Shown: positions 1 through 8,493 of the stretch, one piece after another
How the letters are laid out: each line of letters opens with the position of its first letter
Numbering within the stretch: the stretch's first letter is position 1
DNA from: Balneolaceae bacterium
GTDB lineage: Bacteria > Bacteroidota > Rhodothermia > Balneolales > Balneolaceae
Assembly: GCA_007134085.1 (NCBI GenBank)
Contig: SLLL01000190.1
Coordinates: 1-55,486 of the forward strand
Direction of reading: 5' to 3'
Length of the DNA stretch: 55,486 nucleotides
The notes under the pieces: model-generated
Databases searched by the model: none
What the model was told of the DNA's origin: nothing
Seen by the model: the letters and a program-made list of their open reading frames with translations, nothing else
Translations under genes and position numbers: made by a program

Positions 1-494
1 GCATATAGTACCGGGAAATCGAGCTGTTCATCGTCTGCATCGAGCGATACGAAAAGGTCAAAAACCATATTCAGTACTTCATCAGGGCGGGCATCATTTC
101 GGTCAATTTTGTTGATCAACACAATAGGTTTATACCCAAGTGCAAGTGATTTCCTAAGTACAAACTTTGTTTGAGGCAATGGGCCCTCGGCTGCGTCAAC
201 AAGTAATATTACACCGTTCACCATCTTGAGGATTCGCTCAACCTCACCGCCAAAATCAGCGTGGCCGGGTGTATCAACAATATTAATCTTAGTGCCTTTC
301 CAATTGATTGCAGTATTTTTCGAACTTATGGTAATTCCCTTTTCTTTTTCAAGATCTCCGGAATCCATTACTCTTTCGGCAACTTGTTGGTTCTCTCTAA
401 ATGTTCCGCTCTGTCGCAGCATCTGGTCTACAAGTGTAGTTTTCCCGTGATCTACGTGAGCAATTATTGCAATATTTCTGATGTCTTGTGTCAT
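1..494 (-). CDS. typA: GTP-binding protein TypA/BipA, N-terminal part (cut by window edge)
   Basis: Ribosome-associated translational GTPase of the EF-G family, active in stress adaptation and ribosome assembly. The visible 164 residues start with [20 protein letters not shown] and contain the complete early G-domain motifs: P-loop AHVDHGKTT (residues 12-20), a switch I region with [12 protein letters not shown] (G3) and NKID (G4). The sequence after the P-loop ([12 protein letters not shown], then [16 protein letters not shown]) is characteristic of TypA rather than EF-G or LepA. The ATG is the only sensible start, because the P-loop lies at the usual distance from it. The C-terminal two thirds lie beyond the left edge. 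It is divergent from the SDR gene, with 273 bp between them in which I see no other gene. Confidence 0.95.
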   Translation of the reverse strand, partial: MTQDIRNIAIIAHVDHGKTTLVDQMLRQSGTFRENQQVAERVMDSGDLEKEKGITISSKNTAINWKGTKINIVDTPGHADFGGEVERILKMVNGVILLVDAAEGPLPQTKFVLRKSLALGYKPIVLINKIDRNDARPDEVLNMVFDLFVSLDADDEQLDFPVLY

Positions 495-767
495 ATAAAA
501 TTCGTGTAGGCCTGTATTTGAAACAAACCCTTATTTATTGGTTTACTTGAAGTAGTTAAGCCCGAAAAACAGACAGCCCTAAATATACCATTATTATTAC
601 TCATAACTCTATTATTTCTTCATAAACCTTTTGCCCTCTCTTATCTATGAAATCGGATTTATAAGCTTATTCTCATGCGTATTAGTAGTTGTAAATGAAA
701 GCTAAAAGTTCAATCGAATTTCTTATACTTCATCAAAATTATACCACTCAACTAAAGAAATATCATC

Positions 768-1544
768 ATGGATTTAGGCATTTCTGATCATACATTTATT
801 GTTTGTGGAGCAAGCAGTGGTTTCGGAGAAGCCATAACAAGGCAATTAGTAAAAGAGGGCGCAGATATAATTGCAGTTGCAAGGCGGGGTGACCTGCTCG
901 AAGATAAGTATGCCAATTTTGAAAAAAATGTTACCCCGGTAGAAGGCAGCCTTATCTATAGTGAAACACTTGATAAGATTATGGCTTTGGTTAAAAAAAG
1001 AGAAATTCACGGTATTGTGTTCAACGCCGGAGGGCCACCCACAGGTACACCCCTTCAAACTACCATGGCCGATTGGGATGCATCCTGGCAACTTGTAATG
1101 CGCTGGAAAATTGATCTTGCTCTACGATTAGCCCCGATATTCAAAGAAAAAGGATATGGCAGAGTGCTGTTTATTGAAAGCCAATCCGTTAAACAACCTT
1201 TGCCTGCTTTAACTTTGAGTAATGCTTTCCGGGCGGGTGTAACCGGTTTTGCTAAAACGCTTGCTTTGGAGTTGGCAAAACATGGTGTAACTGTTAATGT
1301 TCTTGCACCAGGTTCTCACGAAACACCTGCTATAGAAAGAGTTATCAAAAATAACAGTAGTATGAGGGGTGTTTCATACGATGAAGCCAAACAAGAGATG
1401 GAACAAAACATTCCGGTTGGCAGATTGGGTAAAGCCGAAGAATTTGCATCATTAGCTGCCTGGCTGCTTTCACCACATAGCAGTTATATTACTGGACAAA
1501 CCATAAGCCATGATGGCGGAAGTATATCCGGGCTATTTGGTTAA
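768..1544 (+). CDS. SDR-family oxidoreductase with atypical active site
   Basis: Rossmann-fold short-chain dehydrogenase/reductase of 258 residues, the normal length for the family. The cofactor-binding glycine motif GASSGFG (residues 14-20), the NAGG motif (86-89) and the late PG segment (191-192) are present. The catalytic Ser region is ESQS (137-140). Where a classical SDR has YxxxK, this protein reads SNAFRAG (151-157), so the general-acid Tyr is replaced by Ser and the Lys by Arg. The C-terminus (TGQTISHDGG) is typical of 3-oxoacyl-ACP-reductase-like SDRs. Substrate unknown. It may be one of the divergent SDRs that keep the fold but use a different mechanism, or it may bind without catalysis. 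It heads a plus-strand cluster with yjbQ and an adenosine-deaminase-like gene. Confidence 0.85.
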   Translation: MDLGISDHTFIVCGASSGFGEAITRQLVKEGADIIAVARRGDLLEDKYANFEKNVTPVEGSLIYSETLDKIMALVKKREIHGIVFNAGGPPTGTPLQTTMADWDASWQLVMRWKIDLALRLAPIFKEKGYGRVLFIESQSVKQPLPALTLSNAFRAGVTGFAKTLALELAKHGVTVNVLAPGSHETPAIERVIKNNSSMRGVSYDEAKQEMEQNIPVGRLGKAEEFASLAAWLLSPHSSYITGQTISHDGGSISGLFG

Positions 1545-1567
1545 TGTAGTTAATAATTTTACCTGAG

Positions 1568-1996
1568 ATGCCGATGAATTGTTTTCAAAAAGAGATAAAA
1601 CTAACTTCAAAATCACGAGGCTTTCACCTTATTACCAGTGAGATTCTTGAGAAGCTTGATGAATTGCATACTATAAAAGCGGGCATTGCTCACATATTTA
1701 TTAAGCATACGAGTGCAGGGTTAACCATCAACGAAAATGCAGACCCTTCTGTGAGGCGGGATTTTGAATCCCATTTTAACCGAATGGTTCCGGAAGATGT
1801 AACTCTATTTGAACACACCCTTGAAGGAGCCGATGATATGACTTCACACATTAAAAGTTCCATTTTAGGGCAGTCAGTTACAATTCCCATTACTAACGGG
1901 AATTTTAATCTTGGCACCTGGCAGGGCATTTATTTATGTGAACACAGAAATTATGGTGGCCGCCGAAAAATAGTAATAACCATTTACGGAACCTGA
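1568..1996 (+). CDS. yjbQ: YjbQ family protein (UPF0047; secondary thiamine-phosphate synthase type)
   Basis: Small single-domain protein of 142 residues, matching the usual 130-140. Family hallmarks are visible: HTSAGLTINENADPSVRRD (starting at His47), the HxxE/GADDM segment in the middle, PITNGNFNLGTWQGI and the final ExRNYGGRRKI strand. Members can complement thiamine-phosphate synthase mutants weakly, but the real substrate is unclear. A second in-frame ATG two codons downstream (1574) is an equally good start. It begins 23 bp after the SDR gene, and its stop is 2 bp before the next ATG, so the three genes are probably one transcript. Confidence 0.9.
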   Translation: MPMNCFQKEIKLTSKSRGFHLITSEILEKLDELHTIKAGIAHIFIKHTSAGLTINENADPSVRRDFESHFNRMVPEDVTLFEHTLEGADDMTSHIKSSILGQSVTIPITNGNFNLGTWQGIYLCEHRNYGGRRKIVITIYGT

Positions 1997-1998
1997 TA

Positions 1999-2997
1999 AT
2001 GGGATTAGATTTTAAGAGCCTGCCTAAAGTTGAGTTACACTTACATCTGGATTGTTCTCTTAGTTACGAGGTAGTACAACAAATTGACCCCACTATAAGT
2101 GAGAATGAGTATCAAAATGAATTCATAGCACCTGTTGGATGCTCCGGCTTATCTGATTATATAGAACGCGCAAGTAGGGGTATTGACCTTATGCAGACGA
2201 AAGAGAATCTGCGGCTCGTAACACTGGATCTTTTCAGACAGTTAAAAGAGGATAATGTTATCTACGCAGAAATACGTTTTGCTCCACTATTACACCTGAA
2301 AGAAGGTTTAGATCCAACTGAAGTTGTAAAAACTGTTAACCTGGCTACTGAAGAAGGAATAAAAAAATATGAAGTTGAAGCCTCCATTATATTATGCACC
2401 CTTCGGCACTATTCTGCAGAACAAAGCATGGAAACCATAAAACTTGTCGAGGCATTTAGAGGCACCCATGTTCGAGGGTTTGATATTGCTGCAGACGAAG
2501 CTGGCTACCCAGTTGATAATCATATTGCAGCTTTTCAGTATGCCAAAAAGAAAAATATACCCTGTACTGCACATGCCGGAGAAGCCAAAGGCGCCACAAG
2601 TGTTTGGGAAACTTTAAAACATTTTGGCCCCAAACGTATAGGGCATGGAGTTAGAAGTGCCGAAGATCCTGCCTTGCTTTCGCATCTTCGTAAAAATAAT
2701 ATTCATCTTGAGGTATGCCCCACAAGCAATATTCTAACTAAAGTTTTCCAAAGAATAGAGGATCATAATATCGGCTATCTGTTTAGTGAAAATATTTCTT
2801 TAAGCATCAATACAGATGGCAGAACAATCTCTAATGTTTCACTTGAAGATGAATACAAAACTTTGAACAGAGTATTTAAATGGGACCTAAACCACTTCAA
2901 AAAGTGCAATATCGAAGCATTGCAGCATGCTTTTCTTCCTGAACATAAAAAAAGAGAACTACAAACAATATTGTTAGATAGATTTAAGGATAATTAA
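1999..2997 (+). CDS. adenosine-deaminase-like amidohydrolase
   Basis: Metal-dependent (beta/alpha)8 deaminase of the ADA/AMP deaminase superfamily, 332 residues. Zinc ligands and catalytic residues are visible: HLHLD (His14, His16), HAGE (His192, catalytic Glu195), GHG (His216), CPTSN and the metal Asp273 in SINTDGR. Two deviations from textbook ADA are HLDCS instead of HLDGS, and TDGR instead of TDDP, so the second Asp, which in mouse ADA (Asp296) contacts the purine N7, is Gly274. The deaminase chemistry therefore looks intact but the purine pocket is changed; adenosine, a 6-aminodeoxyfutalosine-like nucleoside or another adenosine derivative are possible substrates. It is the last gene of the SDR-yjbQ cluster. 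Confidence 0.85.
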   Translation: MGLDFKSLPKVELHLHLDCSLSYEVVQQIDPTISENEYQNEFIAPVGCSGLSDYIERASRGIDLMQTKENLRLVTLDLFRQLKEDNVIYAEIRFAPLLHLKEGLDPTEVVKTVNLATEEGIKKYEVEASIILCTLRHYSAEQSMETIKLVEAFRGTHVRGFDIAADEAGYPVDNHIAAFQYAKKKNIPCTAHAGEAKGATSVWETLKHFGPKRIGHGVRSAEDPALLSHLRKNNIHLEVCPTSNILTKVFQRIEDHNIGYLFSENISLSINTDGRTISNVSLEDEYKTLNRVFKWDLNHFKKCNIEALQHAFLPEHKKRELQTILLDRFKDN

Positions 2998-3357
2998 TTC
3001 AAATCTTTGTGTTACACAAAAAAAAGATTAAATTTCTCTAATAAAGGATTAGAACTGTTTTCAGGCGTACAGTTAATTGATGCGATGGCGCTTTCTTTGA
3101 AATTAAAGATTAGTGGTAAAAGGTTTATTTTGATAAATGTTGGCTAACAAAAGTTTATACAGATAAATACTACTATCAATTCATTAAAATATAAAGTTAA
3201 TTTAATTAGGCTAGTTAACATTAGTACTGAATAATATTTGACAAACGTTGGAAAGTCAGTGCCTTAAAATTCTTGATACAGCCGAATATATTTTCATACA
3301 AATCAACATATAAAGCTATACGAAAGACGTTTCAGACAATATTGATTTCAAGAGACT
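2998..3357. other. intergenic stretch without recognisable gene
   Basis: AT-rich gap between the adenosine-deaminase-like gene and the histidine kinase. I see no RNA gene, no strong hairpin followed by a T-tract and no convincing short reading frame. It must hold the promoter of the kinase/regulator pair, but I cannot point to it with confidence. Confidence 0.5.
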
Positions 3358-3360
3358 GTG

Positions 3361-4602
3361 ATGGAAAAGACTGAACTTCAAAATCTGCTTTTAAAAATTG
3401 CAACAACGTATATCAATGTAAACCTTGATAAAGTAGATTCTATTATTGAGCAGTCATTAAGAGATATGGGGATGTTCGTTTCAGCGGATAGGGCCTATGT
3501 GTTCAGTTACGATTTTCAAAATTCAACTACATCCAACACGTTTGAATGGTGTGCGGAAGGCATTTCACCCGAGATCGATAATCTCCAGCTATTGACGATG
3601 GATAGTATACCCCAATGGGTGAACAAACATCTACGTGGACAACCATTTTACGTACCCAGTGTGAAATCCCTACCCGATGACGGGCCGGAAGGCTTACGAG
3701 CAATTTTAGAGCCACAAAACATTAAGAGCCTGATAACGATACCTATGATTCTTAATGATGATTTATTGGGGTTTGTAGGATTTGATTTCGTAAAAAATTC
3801 ATATGAATTATCAGAGACTGAAATCACATTGTTAACTCTGTTTGCCAATATGTTGGTGAATGTGCAGGACAGAAAACTCAAGGAACTAAAATTAAATTCA
3901 TTTCTTTCGATTACGCAGAACCAGAATGAAAAGCTTAAGCATTTCGCCCACATATTGTCTCACAATATTCGTTCGCACTCTACAAACATATCTATGATTT
4001 TGTCTTTAATATCTGATGAATATCCTGAATTGCATGAGTTTCAGCTTATTCGATTGTTAAATACTGCATCTGAAAAATTATCCGAAACAATCAGGCATCT
4101 TAATAAAGTAATTTTAATCAACACCTCTTCTCCTGAAAAATTTAGCCCGTTAAATCTCCGCGAAGTGACTGATCATGCTATCAGAACATTGAAGTACATG
4201 GCAGAGAATGAAGGTGTAATCATAGAAAATCAAATTCCAGAAAATACGATTGTAAAAGGAGTAGAATCGTACCTGGACAGTATATTTATGAATTTGATTA
4301 CAAACGGGATAAAATATTGCTCAGACGAACGAGATAGTTTTGTAAGAATTTATCTCAAAGAGAAAGAGCAATATTTAGTTTTATGCGTTGAGGATAATGG
4401 CTTGGGTATAGATCTGGCAAAAAACAGGGAAAAAATATTTGGCTTGTACAAAACATTCCATGAACATCCAGATTCAAGGGGAATTGGATTATTTATCACG
4501 AAAAATCAGATCGAGGCAATGGGTGGAAAAATAGACGTAGAAAGCGAAGTTGGCAAAGGTTCAATTTTTAAAATTTATTTACCTCATGAAGAATACAAGT
4601 AA
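3361..4602 (+). CDS. GAF-domain sensor histidine kinase
   Basis: Cytoplasmic two-component kinase of 413 residues. No transmembrane segment is visible. An N-terminal GAF-like sensory domain covers about residues 10-170 (the ITIPMILNDDLLGFVGFDF strand pair is typical). The dimerisation/phosphoacceptor helix carries LSHNIRSHS with the predicted phospho-His at 201. A HATPase domain follows, with N box (MNLITNGIKYC), G1 (VEDNGLGID), F box and G2 (RGIGLFITKNQIEAMGG). A GTG directly before the chosen ATG gives an alternative start one codon upstream. The stop overlaps the response-regulator start by 17 nt, so the pair is translationally coupled and the regulator is the likely phosphate acceptor. 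The stimulus is unknown. Confidence 0.88.
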   Translation: MEKTELQNLLLKIATTYINVNLDKVDSIIEQSLRDMGMFVSADRAYVFSYDFQNSTTSNTFEWCAEGISPEIDNLQLLTMDSIPQWVNKHLRGQPFYVPSVKSLPDDGPEGLRAILEPQNIKSLITIPMILNDDLLGFVGFDFVKNSYELSETEITLLTLFANMLVNVQDRKLKELKLNSFLSITQNQNEKLKHFAHILSHNIRSHSTNISMILSLISDEYPELHEFQLIRLLNTASEKLSETIRHLNKVILINTSSPEKFSPLNLREVTDHAIRTLKYMAENEGVIIENQIPENTIVKGVESYLDSIFMNLITNGIKYCSDERDSFVRIYLKEKEQYLVLCVEDNGLGIDLAKNREKIFGLYKTFHEHPDSRGIGLFITKNQIEAMGGKIDVESEVGKGSIFKIYLPHEEYK

Positions 4603-4978
4603 AATTTGCATTATCGACGATGACGAAATCTTTGTAATTGTAGCAAAGAAAATCATGAAAGTGGCGGGCTTTTCTGAGAAGGTTGAAATTTATAAGAATG
4701 GAAAAGATGCGATAACCTACTTTAAAGAAAACGCGGATATTGAAGAAAATATACCGGATTTTATTTTTCTTGATTTGAATATGCCACTTATGGATGGCTG
4801 GGAATTTTTACAGGAACTGGAAAAACTTGATTTATCAAAACAAGTGAAGGTTTTTATTTTCACCTCTTCAATAGACCCTGAAGATCAAAAACGGTCTGAA
4901 GAATTCTCAATCGTAGAAAGGTTTATTGAAAAACCTTTAACCATGCAGAAGCTGAAGCTTATCACAGAGCCATCTTAA
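4586..4978 (+). CDS. single-domain response regulator (CheY-like)
   Basis: Receiver domain only, 130 residues, with no output domain. Acidic pocket DDD (11-13), phosphoacceptor Asp63 in FLDLNMPLMDG, switch residues at FTSS (92-95) and conserved Lys116 in EKP are all present. The reading frame is open further upstream, but the ATG giving MKNTSKICIIDDD puts the acidic pair at the normal position and overlaps the kinase end by 17 nt, typical for coupled genes. With no DNA-binding or enzymatic output it presumably acts by protein-protein contact or passes the phosphate on. It is a short, Rcp1-like regulator of the sort often paired with GAF or phytochrome-like kinases. Confidence 0.88.
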   Translation: MKNTSKICIIDDDEIFVIVAKKIMKVAGFSEKVEIYKNGKDAITYFKENADIEENIPDFIFLDLNMPLMDGWEFLQELEKLDLSKQVKVFIFTSSIDPEDQKRSEEFSIVERFIEKPLTMQKLKLITEPS

Positions 4979-4991
4979 TGTTAGGCATTTT

Positions 4992-5579
4992 TTATATACC
5001 TTTTTTTAGCTTCAGCATTCTAGAGATGAGATCATTTTGTTGATAATGTAAACCTTCTTCCATTTGAGCTACATGCTTCACATCTTCAATTGAATAAAAA
5101 GCATTCGGGGCGTATGTATTTAAAATATCAACAAGTTCTTGCCATCTTTTTCTCTTTGCTACGGAAAAAATAACTTTAACCGGCCCGTATTTACCCTTTC
5201 CATCGACTTCGGTTATTCGAAAATTCGCTTCCATTAACTTTGAAGCCAGCTCTTCACTCTCCTGCCCTACAATTATGCGAAATATTTGGATACCAACTTT
5301 TATCCGCTCCTCGATATACATCCCAATAAAAGTGCCCGTTGCAAAGCCAGCTGCGTAGGCTACATAATTCAACCAATTATCAAGATTTTGAAAAATCTGA
5401 GCTACAACAATTATCCAAATGAGTACTTCTATAAACCCAAGCAAGGTAGCTTTTCCCTTTAACCCTTTCGAAACAAACATTATCCTTAGTGTTCCGATGC
5501 TTACATCAAGAATTCTGGCAACAAATATAAATAGCGGTAGCCATGCGGCAGGAATTATCTCTATCACTAATAACCACAT
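4992..5579 (-). CDS. UPF0316 family membrane protein (DUF5698/DUF2179)
   Basis: 195 residues. The first 100 hold about three hydrophobic segments (residues 3-22, 43-62 and 70-90) with the family motif RILDVSIGTLRIMFVSKG near the N-terminus. The remaining cytosolic part (IIVGQESEELASKLMEANFRITEVDG) corresponds to the DUF2179 alpha/beta domain also found at the C-terminus of YitT-type proteins. Function is unknown in the family. The gene converges with the response regulator, with 13 bp between the stops, and sits downstream of tRNA-Ser, from which it is separated by a strong terminator. Confidence 0.8.
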   Translation of the reverse strand: MWLLVIEIIPAAWLPLFIFVARILDVSIGTLRIMFVSKGLKGKATLLGFIEVLIWIIVVAQIFQNLDNWLNYVAYAAGFATGTFIGMYIEERIKVGIQIFRIIVGQESEELASKLMEANFRITEVDGKGKYGPVKVIFSVAKRKRWQELVDILNTYAPNAFYSIEDVKHVAQMEEGLHYQQNDLISRMLKLKKGI

Positions 5580-5620
5580 TACATTTCTCTATCTTTATTT
5601 CAAACTCTATAGAAAATGGT

Positions 5621-5654
5621 AAAAAAAAGCGTGATTTGAAGCTCAAATCACGCT
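5621..5654 (-). terminator. intrinsic terminator of tRNA-Ser
   Basis: On the minus strand a perfect 12-bp stem (AGCGTGATTTGA with its complement, 3-nt loop) is followed directly by eight T. It begins a few bases after the tRNA-Ser 3' end and precedes the UPF0316 gene. Confidence 0.9.
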
Positions 5655-5659
5655 TGGTG

Positions 5660-5748
5660 CGGAGAGAGAGGGATTCGAACCCTCGATACCCTTTTGGGGG
5701 TATACTCCCTTAGCAGGGGAGCGCTTTCAGCCACTCAGCCACCTCTCC
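5660..5748 (-). tRNA. tRNA-Ser (anticodon GCU)
   Basis: A class II tRNA of 89 nt. Acceptor stem GGAGAGG pairs with TCTCTCC (one G-U), the D arm has GGCTGAGTGGCTGAAAGC, the anticodon loop is CTGCTAA (anticodon GCT), a long variable arm follows (TATACCCCCAAAAGGGTAT) and the T arm is GAGGG-TTCGAAT-CCCTC. Discriminator is G, as expected for serine. The CCA tail is not encoded directly after it. Confidence 0.97.
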
Positions 5749-5807
5749 ATTCGAATTCAATAAGCGTTAAATATACCAACCTTTTGTATGCCTTTGCAAC
5801 AATCAAA

Positions 5808-6371
5808 TTACTTATTATCACTGACAGGAATATAGATTTGAGCCAAATTTCTCCCTTCTTGAGCATAATCTAAACCATATCCCAAAACAAACAGGTTTGG
5901 AATTTTGAAGGCGGTGTAATCTATTTGAACATCGTGTTGAGTTGCTTCTGTTTTGTGCAGCATTGTGATTACAGCAAGAGATGCGGGGTTCTTCTTCTTC
6001 ACTTTTTCTACAAGATATTTCATAGAAAGCCCGGTATCTATAATATCTTCAACAAGAATTACGTGCCTGTCTTTTACATTGGCATCTATCTCTTTCAGGT
6101 CCTGGACCTGCCCTGATGATACTTTTTCATCACCATAGCTGCTGAGTTTCAAAAAATCAACTTCACATGGCACCGTTACGTATCGCATCAGGTCAGCAAG
6201 AAAAATGTATGCACCATTCAATACACCTATAAAAATAGGCTGTTTGCCTTTATAATCATTACTTAGAATAAGCCCCAATTGTTTTATTCGCTGCTGAATC
6301 TCCTCATGGGTTAAATAAACTCTGAAATCCTCTCCATTAACATTTACAACATCGGGTTGATATAGATCCAT
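5808..6371 (-). CDS. hpt: hypoxanthine phosphoribosyltransferase
   Basis: Purine salvage enzyme converting hypoxanthine (and usually guanine) plus PRPP to IMP (GMP). The 187-residue protein has the type I PRTase PRPP-binding motif VILVEDIIDTGLSM, the N-terminal flexible-loop SSYGDEKVSSG segment and the downstream purine-site region (DYTAFKIPNLFVLGYGLDY) with its key Lys. Length is normal. It lies 6 bp after tilS in a minus-strand run birA-tilS-hpt; a tilS-hpt pair is widespread in bacteria. Confidence 0.95.
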   Translation of the reverse strand: MDLYQPDVVNVNGEDFRVYLTHEEIQQRIKQLGLILSNDYKGKQPIFIGVLNGAYIFLADLMRYVTVPCEVDFLKLSSYGDEKVSSGQVQDLKEIDANVKDRHVILVEDIIDTGLSMKYLVEKVKKKNPASLAVITMLHKTEATQHDVQIDYTAFKIPNLFVLGYGLDYAQEGRNLAQIYIPVSDNK

Positions 6372-6377
6372 AATGTT

Positions 6378-7727
6378 TTAATAACTGATGATTATCGATT
6401 TTTTAGTTTGATCGGTGCAGCGGTATGCTTCAGAAATTGTTCCAATAGTATCAACACCGGAATTGGGCGGAAATATAACGGCACAAATAGTTCCATCAAA
6501 AGATTCAATAACTTTAACTGATTTTTTTGCCAAAGCAGATACTTTTTTGTTAGTAATGTGGCTGGAAATTAATTGCGAACCTTGCATTCCAAACGAAATA
6601 AACCTGTCCCCATCCTGCCAGTTTCTCAGAGTTATTGGAAATTCAATTGCATCTGAATTTAGTACTAAAATTTCTTTCGAGTACACACCATTAAAGACCT
6701 CAGATTTTAGTTTTACAAAACTGCACTCTTTTCCATTTGAAACATCGTCTTCAGAAAATTGAACCGGCATAAACTTATCCAGATTCTCATTCACAATTAC
6801 AAAGCTTACCCGATCTCTAATCACAAAATAATCATCAGAAATTTGAAGCTTAGCCCCGGTTTGTAATTCACTCAATTTATGAATTTCACTCAAAAAACCA
6901 GCTGATAGAATGCCGGTTCCCCCTATTTTGTCAGCCGCATAGGAAAAAATCACACGCTGAACAGAATCCGGCAAAGCAAGAAACTTAGATCTGTCAATTA
7001 ACCCATCAGCAGATACAATGCCATTAGCAACTAATGTTTTAAGCCCTGCAAACTCATCTGCCCTGTCTCTTACAGCCAGAATATTCTCACTCCATCCGGG
7101 AAATAATTTGTTCAACTCAGGGAACCAGTTATTCCTCAGAAAATTACGGGCATAGGTACTCTCTTCGTTTGTGCTGTCTATTCTATATGGAATATTAAAT
7201 TGTTGAACAAATTCCATAATCTCGCTTTTTGAAACTTCTAATAATGGCCTAAAAAGAGTACCATCAAAGGTTTCTATTCCCCGCCACGATGATAAACCTG
7301 AACCTCTTAAAATTCGCTGAAAAATAGTTTCGATCTGGTCGTCCTGATGATGAGCGGTAACAATAACATCTGTTTTGAGTTCTTCTTTTAAATCATAAAA
7401 AACTTCGTAGCGTCGTTCTCTGGCCCATTTTTGAAAATTACCGGTAGCTTTTTTTTCGTATTCAAGCCGAACAGATACACATTCAAAATTCCATAACTTG
7501 CACATTTCTTCAACAAGATTTTGGTCTTTATCTGATGCCTGCCCGCGTAATCCGTAATTACAATGAACAATAAAAGCAGGTATCTCTTCTCTGTGTAAAA
7601 GATAAAGCAATGCCATTGAATCGGGCCCACCACTCACACCCAATAAAAGTTTTGCATCATCAGGCAGAAAGCTCTCTTTTGCTTCCTGAAATTTCCTTAC
7701 TACGGGGGATAATTCGTATCTGTTCAT
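6378..7727 (-). CDS. tilS: tRNA(Ile)-lysidine synthetase
   Basis: ATP-dependent enzyme that converts C34 of tRNA-Ile(CAU) to lysidine, changing its codon from AUG to AUA. The PP-loop motif LLLGVSGGPDSMALLYLL lies near the N-terminus. VTAHHQDDQIETIFQRILRGSG and the RPLLEVSKSEI motif follow, then substrate-binding and C-terminal TilS domains to about 449 residues. I chose the ATG giving MNRYELSP, which leaves about 25 residues before the PP-loop; two ATGs further upstream (7745, 7757) are possible. Any of them overlaps the end of birA by 68-98 nt, unusually long. No Shine-Dalgarno sequence decides the choice. Confidence 0.92.
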   Translation of the reverse strand: MNRYELSPVVRKFQEAKESFLPDDAKLLLGVSGGPDSMALLYLLHREEIPAFIVHCNYGLRGQASDKDQNLVEEMCKLWNFECVSVRLEYEKKATGNFQKWARERRYEVFYDLKEELKTDVIVTAHHQDDQIETIFQRILRGSGLSSWRGIETFDGTLFRPLLEVSKSEIMEFVQQFNIPYRIDSTNEESTYARNFLRNNWFPELNKLFPGWSENILAVRDRADEFAGLKTLVANGIVSADGLIDRSKFLALPDSVQRVIFSYAADKIGGTGILSAGFLSEIHKLSELQTGAKLQISDDYFVIRDRVSFVIVNENLDKFMPVQFSEDDVSNGKECSFVKLKSEVFNGVYSKEILVLNSDAIEFPITLRNWQDGDRFISFGMQGSQLISSHITNKKVSALAKKSVKVIESFDGTICAVIFPPNSGVDTIGTISEAYRCTDQTKKSIIISY

Positions 7728-8490
7728 AAGAGAATTTATTGACATCCATCTGCTCATTCAACATCAATAATTCACCTTTATCGTTAAGCCCAATAAATTT
7801 GAAAAGGCCGGGTTGAAGCTCATCATAGATGGTGATATTTACCCACTCGCCATACCCAATTATTTTTTTATTGATATCTCTTAAGTGGTTTTGATCAAAT
7901 TTGTGCCACTTTTGATAGGCTGTTTCGGCATCCCGCAGTATGGCAGCTAATAAATCTTCCCGGGAAAAGATCGTATCACTTTCTGAACGCATTGAAGTGG
8001 TTTTGCTATCTATAGATTTGCTATATACGGTTTGATTTACATTCAGCCCTACACCGATAAGTAACCTATCGATTTCAGGCCCTATGAATGTAGTTTCTGT
8101 TAGAATACCACCTATTTTTTTTCCGCCACAAAAAATATCGTTAGGCCACTTTAAGCAAATGGGCTTGTTTAAATATTTTTCTAACGTGTTTGAAATTGCA
8201 GCTGCAATAGAAAGGCTCAACAAAGTTAACCGATTACTTCCCGGTGGTTTGAAGAGTAGAGTAAAGGTGAGATTTAAAAAAGGGGCAGCCTCCCATATAC
8301 GTTCGTACTGCCCTCTTCCATTTTTTTGAACATCAGCCAAAAAAACAGCTCCGTGAACTAACTTCTCAGAAGAAATTGCTTTTACGAGAGAATTCGTGGA
8401 AGCTGCCTGCTCAATGTAGTGGAAATCTGTTCCGACCCAGGTTGTAGTTAATCTGTTACGAAACTGATCTACATTGAAGGCTTTTGCCAT
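7660..8490 (-). CDS. birA: biotin--[acetyl-CoA-carboxylase] ligase (no HTH domain)
   Basis: Monofunctional biotin protein ligase of 276 residues. It activates biotin as biotinyl-AMP and attaches it to the lysine of biotin carboxyl carrier proteins. Motifs seen are the GRGQ-xxxW nucleotide loop (in Escherichia coli GRGRRGRxW), LKWPNDIFCGGKKIGGILTE with the catalytic lysine, and IGVGLNVN. There is no N-terminal winged helix, so it should not repress a biotin operon. The 3' end lies inside the start of tilS. The start is 3 bp after the stop of the CBM48 gene, so these minus-strand genes are very tightly packed. Confidence 0.93.
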   Translation of the reverse strand: MAKAFNVDQFRNRLTTTWVGTDFHYIEQAASTNSLVKAISSEKLVHGAVFLADVQKNGRGQYERIWEAAPFLNLTFTLLFKPPGSNRLTLLSLSIAAAISNTLEKYLNKPICLKWPNDIFCGGKKIGGILTETTFIGPEIDRLLIGVGLNVNQTVYSKSIDSKTTSMRSESDTIFSREDLLAAILRDAETAYQKWHKFDQNHLRDINKKIIGYGEWVNITIYDELQPGLFKFIGLNDKGELLMLNEQMDVNKFSYEQIRIIPRSKEISGSKRELSA

Positions 8491-8493
8491 ATA

